Assembly (NCBI RefSeq): GCF_019969725.1
Contig: NZ_JAHXYW010000001.1
Span: forward strand, 620,001-684,000
Reading direction: 5' to 3'
DNA length: 64,000 bases
Source of the DNA: Neobacillus bataviensis
Lineage (GTDB): Bacteria > Bacillota > Bacilli > Bacillales_B > DSM-18226
The stretch's first letter is position 1. Every line of letters begins with the position of its first letter. This document shows, piece after piece, positions 26,693-34,212 of the stretch. Under the pieces are notes generated by a model. The model did not search any database, had not been told where the DNA came from, and worked only from the letters and a program-made list of their open reading frames with translations. Both the position numbers and the translations under genes were made by a program.

Positions 26693-27803
26693 CCAATTTG
26701 TCAATATTCTCAGCCTTTCCTAAACAGTCTCCATTCATGGCATACAAGGTTGTCGACACTTTGATGTCAGTATTCATATGATTCAAAGCATAGTAGCAGC
26801 AGTTTTTGCAAAGTGCTGCAAAGAATGCCTCGTTTCCCTGAAGCATATCTCCAACTTGTGAAGCTGTATTCGCCTGTAAAATTTCTCGCTGCGTCTTCTC
26901 ATCAACACCTGCTTTATTGGCAATACCTGCTAAAAACTCAAAACTAATAGGTGCACTCTTTGAGTGAACCATCATAACGCCTTGGGCAACTTTTGAGAAC
27001 TTCCCCATCATCCCTACTAACGAGACTCTCGGAATCTTCTTCCGTGCAATATTTTTTAAGGTAAAACCAACAAAATCGCCCATTTCTATAAATGCTTCTT
27101 CTGGTAAATGAGGATATTGCTGCATAGCATATTTTTCACTGCGCCCACCCGTTGTAATGACTAAATGCTCACATCCTGATTCTTTTGCTACATTAATCGC
27201 TTGTACGATACTTGCCATATAAGCAGAACTTGAAAATGGAACCACTGTTCCCCGTGTCCCTAATATCGAAATTCCGCCGATAATGCCTAACCGCCCATTC
27301 AATGTTTTTTCAGCAATTTCTTTACCATCTGGTACAGAAATAATTACTTCAATTCCGCAATCCAATTTAAAGTTTTCAATTGCTTCTTGTACAACCCCAT
27401 ATATCATTTTACGTGGTACGGGGTTTATCGCTGCTTGACCAACTGGTACAGGTAGTCCCGCTTTTGTCACTCGCCCTACACCAACCCCGCCATCTAAATG
27501 AATGCCTTTTTCTTTTGAATAACTAACGGTACTCTGAATTCGTGCTTGATGCGTAGCATCAGGATCGTCCCCGGCATCTTTGATCGTTTCGCACATTACC
27601 CTGTCTTCTGACACTTGAAATGCGGATACTTTAAATGTTGCATACTGGCCAGCCGGTAAATAAATCGTGACTTCATCTGGTACCTTTCCTACGACAAGAG
27701 CTTGCAATGCTGCCTTTGTCATCGCTGTTGCACAAGCTCCTGTCGTATAGCCGTGGCGCATTTGTGAAGGGTCTTTTTTATTTCGTTTCTTTTGCTCGTT
27801 CAT
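26667..27803 (-). CDS. cbiD: Cobalt-precorrin-5B C1-methyltransferase CbiD
   Basis: About 378 aa; SAM-dependent methyltransferase at C1 of the anaerobic route. It has the diagnostic [17 protein letters not shown] near the N-terminus, [35 protein letters not shown] and [20 protein letters not shown] prefer the ATG at 27803 (MNEQKK) over 27824 because the extra residues are inside cbiC and not family-like. It overlaps both cbiC and cbiET. CbiD has no counterpart fold in the aerobic pathway, so it confirms the route. Confidence 0.93.
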   Translation of the reverse strand: MNEQKKRNKKDPSQMRHGYTTGACATAMTKAALQALVVGKVPDEVTIYLPAGQYATFKVSAFQVSEDRVMCETIKDAGDDPDATHQARIQSTVSYSKEKGIHLDGGVGVGRVTKAGLPVPVGQAAINPVPRKMIYGVVQEAIENFKLDCGIEVIISVPDGKEIAEKTLNGRLGIIGGISILGTRGTVVPFSSSAYMASIVQAINVAKESGCEHLVITTGGRSEKYAMQQYPHLPEEAFIEMGDFVGFTLKNIARKKIPRVSLVGMMGKFSKVAQGVMMVHSKSAPISFEFLAGIANKAGVDEKTQREILQANTASQVGDMLQGNEAFFAALCKNCCYYALNHMNTDIKVSTTLYAMNGDCLGKAENIDKLDEDDWYRG

Positions 27804-28452
27804 CCGCCATAATCGAAATGGCATTAAGTGCTGCGACTGTCACTGTACTGCCACCCTTTCTCCCTGCGTTCGTAATAAATGGAATTCCTTCCAGCAATGC
27901 TAACTCCTCTTTCGACTCTGCTGCTGATACGAAGCCAACTGGCATTCCAATAATTAAATCCGGTTTTGCCTCACCTTCTTTAATTAAACGAATTAACTCC
28001 AGCAGCGCTGTTGGCGCATTGCCGATGGCATAAATTCCTCCTTCATGTAAACGCGTTGCCTTTTGCATGGAAATAATAGCCCGTGTTGTTCCTTGAGCCT
28101 TTGCTTCCTTTGAGACATCGTCATCTGCAATATAACAATGCAAGTCACCGCCATGCTTTTGGAATCGCTTGCGGCCAGAACCACTTTCAATCATTTGTAC
28201 ATCGGCCACTACATGACGGCCCGCTAAAATGGATTGAATCCCTGACTCAATGGCATCAGGCGTAAAAATCATGCTGCGGCCTAACTCAAAATCTGCTGAA
28301 GCGTGAATCACCCGCCGAACAACTAACCATTGCTCATCTGTAAATGTATGTTCGCCCATCTCTTCTTTGATAATGGCGAAACTGTGATCATAAATCTTGT
28401 CCGGATCGACCGTTACAGGAATAAATTTTGTATTAAAGTTCATGTTTGCCAT
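27778..28452 (-). CDS. cbiC: Cobalt-precorrin-8 methylmutase CbiC
   Basis: 224-aa enzyme moving the C11 methyl to C12 to give cobyrinate. The catalytic His region is RRVIHASADFELG; ADVQMIESGSGRKR, AIGNAPTALLELIRL, GMPVGFVSAAESKEEL and ITNAGRKGGSTV are family blocks. GGGAGG lies 8 nt before the ATG; the start overlaps cbiJ by 20 bp. Confidence 0.94.
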   Translation of the reverse strand: MANMNFNTKFIPVTVDPDKIYDHSFAIIKEEMGEHTFTDEQWLVVRRVIHASADFELGRSMIFTPDAIESGIQSILAGRHVVADVQMIESGSGRKRFQKHGGDLHCYIADDDVSKEAKAQGTTRAIISMQKATRLHEGGIYAIGNAPTALLELIRLIKEGEAKPDLIIGMPVGFVSAAESKEELALLEGIPFITNAGRKGGSTVTVAALNAISIMADERAKETK

Positions 28453-29209
28453 GAAAAAAACCTCCCAATAGTTGAGTTACTTCTTCGAAAGAAGTACAAA
28501 AATTTTCATATTCAATCGCTGGCCGCTTTATTAAAATTACAGGAATCCCCAATTGCAGAGCAGCTGTCATTTTTTCATCTACAGATCCCACTTTGCCGCT
28601 TTCTTTTGTAATCATTAGAGTCACATTATATTGCTCACATAGTGCTTTATTTAATGATTTTGAAAATGGACCCTGCATCGCAATTATGTCCTTTTGTTTA
28701 ATGCCTAACCTATGGCACTTTTCCATGTTCCCTATATTTGGAAGCATTCTACAAATAAGCCGAATTTCATCACGCATTAAATATTCCGTAAATATTTCCA
28801 ACGTTTTGCTGCCTGTTGTCAGCATAATCGTTCCTTTATGAGATTGAGCTAATTTAGCTGCATCTTCATAACTTTCAACTTCTGTAATTAGTGGAGAAAT
28901 AAACTGCTCTTCTGGCCTTTCATAACGAATATAGGGAATATTAAATGCTTGTGCTGCTGCCATTGCGGTTTTCGACGCTTCTTCCGCATATGGATGGCTG
29001 GCATCGATGACACAGGTCATCTTTTGCTTTTGAATAAGCGCCATCATATCATCAACTGATAACCGCCCTACTTGATAAGGAATATGGTGGTCATTTAAAC
29101 TTTCGGCTGCAGATTCTGTGACAACTGTTGCTAATAAAGGATAGCCTTGATTTTGCAATTGAATGGCTAATGCTCTCGCATCACTTGTGCCTGCTAAAAA
29201 TAAAATCAT
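28433..29209 (-). CDS. cbiJ: Cobalt-precorrin-6A reductase CbiJ
   Basis: 258-aa NAD(P)H-dependent reductase of the corrin ring. It starts MILFLAGTSDARALAIQL and carries CVIDASHPYAEEAS, MLTTGSKTLEIF and MITKESGKVGSVDEKM, all typical CbiJ/CobK blocks. It lies 9 bp downstream of cbiH60. Confidence 0.92.
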   Translation of the reverse strand: MILFLAGTSDARALAIQLQNQGYPLLATVVTESAAESLNDHHIPYQVGRLSVDDMMALIQKQKMTCVIDASHPYAEEASKTAMAAAQAFNIPYIRYERPEEQFISPLITEVESYEDAAKLAQSHKGTIMLTTGSKTLEIFTEYLMRDEIRLICRMLPNIGNMEKCHRLGIKQKDIIAMQGPFSKSLNKALCEQYNVTLMITKESGKVGSVDEKMTAALQLGIPVILIKRPAIEYENFCTSFEEVTQLLGGFFHGKHEL

Positions 29210-29218
29210 GTGTTCCTC

Positions 29219-30841
29219 CTAATCTCCACATGGTGCCGGCTCGACTTCAATTTTGGAGCTCATATCTTGATAGTTAAAATACTGAATTTTTTTCACTCTT
29301 TTAAAATATTTAAAAAGGCGTTCATTTGGATGGGCATTTTGTTTGTACTCTTCTATAATTTTCGTTAATAACGGCAGCAGCTCATCTGGTTCAATTCCTT
29401 CTGCTACTGGCTGAGCAGCATGAGCTGTACGGCCAACCGGCTTTGCGCCAATAAATAAATCAAATCTTTTCTTGCGGTAAACGATCCCGATATCATCGAA
29501 TACTGCCCGATAACAAGCCATACCGCAGCCGTTGAAACCAATATGTAATTCTTTTGGAAGCTTTAAGCCCCCCAATTTTGCTGCTATTTCTTCTGCATAT
29601 GGGATCGATTCTGCTTTTTCACCGTAGCAAAAATCACAAGCTTTTACATTTAAAACATCGCCTACAGGCATGACAATTAAATCATTTTGTTTAAGTCTTT
29701 TAACAATCGATTCAGGCTGATTTGTTGGAATCTTTAATAAAAACCGATGATCCGGTGTATATTCCATGGTGCCTGTCTCGCCAATAGTTTCTGCCAATAC
29801 GCGCATTTGGTCTGGCTTAATAAATTTATTGGCAACACCAGGTGAAACAGCAAATTCAAATATATCTTCAACTGCTTGTTGTACTAACAATGGATTTACT
29901 ATTTCAGTTTTAGTCACCATAGATAAAGCCTTTAAAGCCAAATCTAATGAGCTAACTTCTTGTTTTTTTCGTTCAATTTGCTCATAACCAGCTTGCGCTT
30001 CCCCTGTTTCTTGATTTAATGCCCATGGTTCGGCTTCCTTTTTCAAACGCTGATGCGGTTTTAGGCTTTGTTTTTCTTCACCTAACGTATATTTACGCTG
30101 ATAACCTCGAGGGGTAATGATTTTATTGTCATAAAAAAAAGTAGAAGAATTCCCGATAATAACCGTTGTCAGCATTCCGATATCATGTTCAAGCATTTCA
30201 GACAGTGTTGTCAGCACTATATTTTGATTTTCACGATAAGCACTTTTCACAAGACCCACCGGTGTTTCAGGTGAACGATATTTTAATAGAATATTTTGCG
30301 CCTCTACAATTTGGCGTGTCCGTCTACCGCTTTTCGGATTATATAAAGCTATAACGAAGTCCGCCATCGCAGCTGCTTCAATGCGCTTTTCTATTACAGT
30401 CCAAGGCGTCAAATGATCACTTAAGCTGATCGTGCAGGAATCATGCATGATTGGCGCACCCAATAAACTCGCACAAGAATTAATGGCTGAAATACCTGGA
30501 ACAATTTCTACCGCAATTCCTTCTTTTTCAGTCCAGCCCTTTTCAATCAGCACTTCATACACTAATCCAGCCATACCATAAACGCCTGAATCTCCGCTGG
30601 ATATGACTGAGACAATATTGCCAGCTTCAGCTTTCTTTACTGCATCCTGTGCACGTGACACTTCTTCTGTCATACCCGTACTGACAATGGATTTTGCTTT
30701 TAAGAAAGGTTCAATTAGCTCCACGTATGTTTTATAGCCAATAATACAATCACTTTGCTGTAAGGCATCTACAGCACGTTTTGTAATGTGCTCACGATCA
30801 CCTGGACCAAAGCCAACAACAAAAATTTTTCCCTTATTCAT
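29219..30841 (-). CDS. cbiH: CbiH60: cobalt-factor III C17-methyltransferase fused to an Fe-S reductase-like domain
   Basis: 540 aa, first gene of the string. The N-terminal part (about 1-245) is a CbiH ring-contracting C17-methyltransferase: FVVGFGPGDREHITKRA, ISSGDSGVYGMAGL, VPGISAINSCASLLGAPI and LYNPKSGRRTRQI. The C-terminal part (about 300-540) resembles a nitrite/sulfite reductase half-domain with paired cysteines in KACDFCYG and FNGCGMACYRAV that probably hold a [4Fe-4S] cluster. This architecture is the CbiH60 described for B. megaterium. A GGAGG ribosome site precedes the ATG, and the riboswitch terminator ends only 14 bp upstream of the start. Confidence 0.94.
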   Translation of the reverse strand: MNKGKIFVVGFGPGDREHITKRAVDALQQSDCIIGYKTYVELIEPFLKAKSIVSTGMTEEVSRAQDAVKKAEAGNIVSVISSGDSGVYGMAGLVYEVLIEKGWTEKEGIAVEIVPGISAINSCASLLGAPIMHDSCTISLSDHLTPWTVIEKRIEAAAMADFVIALYNPKSGRRTRQIVEAQNILLKYRSPETPVGLVKSAYRENQNIVLTTLSEMLEHDIGMLTTVIIGNSSTFFYDNKIITPRGYQRKYTLGEEKQSLKPHQRLKKEAEPWALNQETGEAQAGYEQIERKKQEVSSLDLALKALSMVTKTEIVNPLLVQQAVEDIFEFAVSPGVANKFIKPDQMRVLAETIGETGTMEYTPDHRFLLKIPTNQPESIVKRLKQNDLIVMPVGDVLNVKACDFCYGEKAESIPYAEEIAAKLGGLKLPKELHIGFNGCGMACYRAVFDDIGIVYRKKRFDLFIGAKPVGRTAHAAQPVAEGIEPDELLPLLTKIIEEYKQNAHPNERLFKYFKRVKKIQYFNYQDMSSKIEVEPAPCGD

Positions 30842-30854
30842 AGGCTTACCTCCA

Positions 30855-30896
30855 AATAAAAAATGCCTGCACTCCTTTTAAAAGGAATACAGGCAT
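30855..30896 (-). terminator. Riboswitch expression-platform terminator before cbiH60
   Basis: On the minus strand the stem ATGCCTG...CAGGCAT, extended by ATTCC/GGAGT and CTTTT/AAAAG pairs (about 15 bp), is followed by TTTTTTATTT and then the GGAGG of cbiH60. It lies between the cobalamin aptamer and the first gene, so it is the natural off-switch. Confidence 0.88.
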
Positions 30897-30992
30897 GATG
30901 TGAAATAGCAGTATAAATTAAGCATACTGAAACACAAAAACAATAAGTATAATTGTCCCGCCTATACTTCTCCCTCCGAAAAGCAAGTGTCG

Positions 30993-31151
30993 TTTAAATA
31001 AGCAGGTTTCCTGACTTAAGCTTCTTTTTACTCTTACACCTTCCCGATTTCTCAGTGGCATTGTAATTTCATCAGCTCTTACAGTAGCGGGGGCTGTACT
31101 AGACTTTCACTAGTTTCCCTTTTACCTCACAAATGTGAGCACTTATTTAAA
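30993..31151 (-). promoter_or_regulatory. Cobalamin riboswitch (B12 element) controlling the cbi/cob operon
   Basis: Read on the minus strand, the ends TTTAAATAAG (30993-31002, plus sense) and CTTATTTAAA (31142-31151) form a perfect 10-bp P1. Inside are GGGAAACTAGTG, the core ACAGCCCCCGCTACTGTAA, CCACTG and the B12 box AAGTCAGGAAACCTGCTTA (30999-31017). All are hallmark blocks of the AdoCbl-class aptamer. A terminator follows before cbiH60, so high cobalamin should end transcription of the whole string. A -10-like TATAGT lies upstream. Confidence 0.95.
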
Positions 31152-31279
31152 GTATTTTATTAAATTTTTTATAACTATACCATATAATCTAGAAAGTTAA
31201 CATACTATTTTTTTTTGAAAATTAATAAAATCTTATTTAGAACAACTCCTTTTGTTGGAAACTAAATGAACCAAATATA

Positions 31280-31557
31280 GATTTGCCATAAACCTATTTC
31301 AGCCATCCAAAGCACCTCTAGCTCTTCTTGATAAATAGGTGCTATGGAAAATAAAATGGCGACCAAGCTTGTCATTAAGAATACAAAAGGGACGAAAAGC
31401 TATAAACGGGATTTTAGCCTTGATAATACCCCTATACTCATTAAAGTAAAGGTAAAACAAGCCACCAAAGGTAGGAAGTGCATGCCACATAAGTTAGCTG
31501 TTGCTTGAATTGGACGTGTTAATTCACTCATCTGCAAAGATAACGATTTAAGACTCC
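31280..31557 (-). pseudogene. Mosaic of short gene remnants (possible quinone-reductase and membrane-protein pieces)
   Basis: No intact gene. On the minus strand a short frame near 31490-31550 reads TRPIQATANLCGMHFLP, which resembles the tail of flavodoxin-fold NAD(P)H:quinone oxidoreductases. It runs on into hydrophobic stretches (VACFTFTLMSIGVL, then after a stop LFVPFVFLMTSLVAILFS) that look like a membrane-protein end. The 128 bp between the riboswitch and this block are AT-rich and hold only the presumed operon promoter. Confidence 0.3.
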
Positions 31558-31889
31558 CAATTTGATCAAGCTCGCTTTTGTGCCACAAAACCTTGGTTAA
31601 CTATCTTTTTATTATTTAAGAAACGTGATAATCCAAATGTTGTAATACTTGCAAATACAACACTTAACGCACTAAACCATGTAATGGAGGATAATGATAT
31701 TTGCCCCACAATTAATCCACCTAAACCTGCACCAACCGCAAAACCTAATTGCATCATCGATTGGTTCAGACCTAACAGCACATCTGAAGATTCAGGGGAT
31801 ATCGTTGCTAAATTATATTGCTGAGTTGCACCTGATGACCATCCTGCAAATGACCAGACTAACAATATAATAAATACTGCAATAATTGT
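31558..31889 (-). pseudogene. 3' fragment of an MFS exporter, duplicate of the gene at 40941-42131
   Basis: About 107 codons matching the C-terminus of the intact MFS gene at 40.9 kb, with roughly nine of ten bases identical by eye (for example WSFAGWSSGATQQYNLATI and FGLSRFLNNKK in both). Homology starts at CAATTTGATCAAG just past the stop codon and ends at AATAATTG near 31888, where GH43 sequence of the opposite strand begins. There is no N-terminal half, promoter or start, so it is non-functional. Confidence 0.85.
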
Positions 31890-32129
31890 ATTGTTTATGC
31901 AATCAGCGAAAATCCTCTAGGTCCATACATTTTCAAAGGGAAAATCCTGACCCCTGTCATTGGCTGGACAACCCATCATTCGATTGTTCATTTTGAGGAT
32001 AAATGGTATTTTTGTTATCATGACTGCTCCCTATCCGACGGAGTTGACCATAAACGTTGTGTTAAATACACCGAACTAAAATACAATGAAGACGGAACAA
32101 TTCAAACAATCTATCCTTACTCTAACTGA
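31890..32129 (+). pseudogene. 3' fragment of a GH43 beta-xylosidase/arabinofuranosidase (xynB-like)
   Basis: An open frame without a start runs to TGA at 32127-32129. It encodes YAISENPLGPYIFKGKIL, TPVIGWTTHHSIVHFEDKWY, FCYHDCSLSDGVDHKRCVK and YNEDGTI. These are the last blades of the GH43 five-bladed propeller (the TTHHSIV-F--KWY--YHD-SLSGG pattern). The 5' four fifths are missing, cut exactly at the edge of the MFS fragment. It faces xylR tail to tail, as xynB does in B. subtilis, so it is probably the remains of the original xynB. Confidence 0.8.
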
Positions 32130-32154
32130 GCATGGAAAGTCAATAAATGACAAT

Positions 32155-32347
32155 AAATAGGCCTTGAAAAGGCTTATTAGCCTCCAAGGGCTATTTACTA
32201 ACACAGTTGCCTGAAAGTGAAAGTCTCAAACCCATCTTTCATTAAGGCAATTTTCGTAAAGATTGTTGTTTTTCGTATATGTTCATCAACCCGTATAAAA
32301 TGATTCTTCGTGGCATCTTTTCGTAAGAACATTTGCGAAAATTGCCT
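32155..32347. repeat. Intergenic inverted-repeat element between the GH43 remnant and xylR
   Basis: Two nested structures are visible. The hairpin AAATAGGCCTTG (32155-32166) / CAAGGGCTATTT (32185-32196) has one mismatch. The perfect 12-bp pair AGGCAATTTTCG (32245-32256) / CGAAAATTGCCT (32336-32347) lies 79 bp apart. TTTTCGTAA recurs nearby in both orientations (about 32251, 32318 and 32396). The first hairpin could end transcription from either side; the second looks like a small mobile or structured repeat. No gene is seen in 32130-32411. Confidence 0.4.
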
Positions 32348-32411
32348 AGAAACTTTGTAAATGACCCTTAATAAGTTCTAAAAGCAACAAAGGTTACGAA
32401 AAGAGCCTTCA

Positions 32412-33578
32412 TTAATTGAAAGTCTTGGAATCCACAAGGAATTTTTTTATCATAAACGAAGCAGCTCCTAGGGCGGCAGCATTTCTGTTGAGTTGGGAAA
32501 TGAAAATCTCATTTTTTAGCGGTATATACCTTGAGACCCTTTTTGAAACCGCCTTCTTAATCGATTTTAAAATGATTGGATTAGCCTCAATCAAGTTGCT
32601 TCTCAAGATAATCGCGTCGGGGTTGAAAGTATTGATCATATTTGTTAAACCAATTCCTAAAAAATGACCGAATTTTTCTATTTCCATCAATATATCCCGA
32701 TCGTTTTCCAGAATCATCTTATTGGCCTTTTCATGTGTCATTTCCACTCCATTTTTTATCTTGGAAAGATTCTTGAAAAATGCACTTTCAGATGCATACA
32801 GCTCCCAACATCCTTGGTTTCCGCAGCCGCATTTTTTTCCATTGAATTCAATACTCATATGTCCCATTTCGCCTGAAACTCCATCAGATCCGCGGTAAAG
32901 CTTGTTATTTACAATGATCCCGAGACCAATGCCAGTTCCTACGCTTACATAAATGCTGTTATCAGAATTCTTGATTTCACCATACAATTTCTCGCCAAAT
33001 GCACCGGCATTTGCTTCATTATCAATAAATACAGGAAAGGTAAATTGTTCTTCCAGCAAATCTTTTATGTCGACTTTGTCCCAATTTGAGTGGGGAGTAA
33101 ATACTACCGTTTGATTCTCATTAACAAATCCGTGAACCCCAACCCCGATTCCAATAATGCCATACGGAGATTCCGGTGCGTGATTAACCACCATCCTAAT
33201 TCTTTCAATTAAAATTGAATTAAGCGTTTCCATTGACTCGTTTACAAATTCAAAGTAGTCCGAAAAAACCTTATTCCCCTCTAAATCAATTAAAATCGAT
33301 AAAATGTAATTTGCCGCAAGTTCAACTCCTATAGCATATCCGGCATTTTTATTAAAAACTAGCAATATAGGTTTTCGGCCCCCGCTCGATACTCCCATCC
33401 CAATTTCGGATATGAGATGTTTTTTGATTAATGAATGCGCTTGCAAAGAAACGGTTGCTTTGTTCAGGTTTGTTATTTCCGAGAGTTTTGCCCTGGAGAT
33501 GGGGTAGTTCTTAATAATTGTACTCAGAATTATTTTTTGGCTATGCAATTTAATATCGTTTTGATCTACTAATTCCAC
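32412..33578 (-). CDS. xylR: ROK-family xylose repressor XylR
   Basis: 388-aa cytoplasmic repressor. The N-terminal winged helix (about 12-75) contains SRAKLSEITNLNKATVSLQ and SSGGRKPILLVFN. The ROK sugar-binding domain follows, with IGIGVGVHGFVN, FIDNEANAGAFGEKLYG, VSVGTGIGLGIIV and the zinc motif KKCGCGNQGCWELYAS. The length matches B. subtilis XylR (about 384). Two operators of the XylR type lie between it and the divergent xynP, and a GH43 remnant lies behind it, which supports xylose/xyloside control rather than another ROK role. Confidence 0.88.
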   Translation of the reverse strand: MELVDQNDIKLHSQKIILSTIIKNYPISRAKLSEITNLNKATVSLQAHSLIKKHLISEIGMGVSSGGRKPILLVFNKNAGYAIGVELAANYILSILIDLEGNKVFSDYFEFVNESMETLNSILIERIRMVVNHAPESPYGIIGIGVGVHGFVNENQTVVFTPHSNWDKVDIKDLLEEQFTFPVFIDNEANAGAFGEKLYGEIKNSDNSIYVSVGTGIGLGIIVNNKLYRGSDGVSGEMGHMSIEFNGKKCGCGNQGCWELYASESAFFKNLSKIKNGVEMTHEKANKMILENDRDILMEIEKFGHFLGIGLTNMINTFNPDAIILRSNLIEANPIILKSIKKAVSKRVSRYIPLKNEIFISQLNRNAAALGAASFMIKKFLVDSKTFN

Positions 33579-33716
33579 TTATTCTCCTCCTCTCTTTATT
33601 TGTTTTCCAATTCAAACGAAGTGCCTATTCCTTTATTTGATTGTTTTTATTATATCGCAAAAATTCACAAATTTATATATTGTTCATTTTAAACATATGT
33701 GTTAGCATTAAATCAC

Positions 33717-33747
33717 AACTTAGTTTATCCTATAAACAAACTAAGTT
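33717..33747. promoter_or_regulatory. XylR operator, proximal to xylR
   Basis: The arms AACTTAGTTT and AAACTAAGTT flank an 11-bp centre. This is the known XylR operator architecture (TTAGTTT-n11-AAACTAA). It lies 139 bp upstream of xylR, consistent with autoregulation. The 634-bp gap between xylR and xynP otherwise holds AT-rich sequence, the second operator and no gene. Confidence 0.8.
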
Positions 33748-33903
33748 TAGAATGGTTTTGATTTTTAGACGATAAAAAATGTAGACGATTTCAAATTTTA
33801 ATTAATAGTTAAAGAGGTGAAAACAGCTTTAAACGCAATATATTTAAAGTTTTCCAGATTTTAAGTTTTGTTTAGGATATTTTAATTTAGTATAAACATA
33901 TTG

Positions 33904-33929
33904 TTAGTTTATTTATGAAAACAAACTAA
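33904..33929. promoter_or_regulatory. XylR operator, proximal to xynP
   Basis: The arms TTAGTTT and AAACTAA lie 12 bp apart, one base longer than the first operator. The site is 284 bp upstream of the xynP start, so a long leader would follow. A cre-like TGTAAGCGGATAAA (about 34165-34178) lies closer to xynP but lacks the final CA. Confidence 0.7.
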
Positions 33930-34212
33930 GTGAACAAATGATTATTTTCATCAAATAAGAGATTCCTTATATGGGAATATTTTTAGTTAGGTGTTGAATG
34001 CAACAATCCACTTTATAAAGTATTTACCGATTTTTACACGGATTGGCTTAAAGGGTTTCTAAATTTTTTAACCACCACTGAAAGCGGTTACCCCTAATTT
34101 TTTATCTATAAAAAATCGAGAGGCTCATACTTTCAAATAAACGATTTTACCAATGTCTAAAATGTAAGCGGATAAATCGATTTGAAATTTAACTAAAAAG
34201 GAGATCTATGAT

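Noticed and set aside
31299..31588. Minus-strand open frames of 62-63 codons next to the MFS fragment
   Set aside because: They overlap each other in different frames, have no ribosome site, and look like pieces of decayed genes rather than a real gene.
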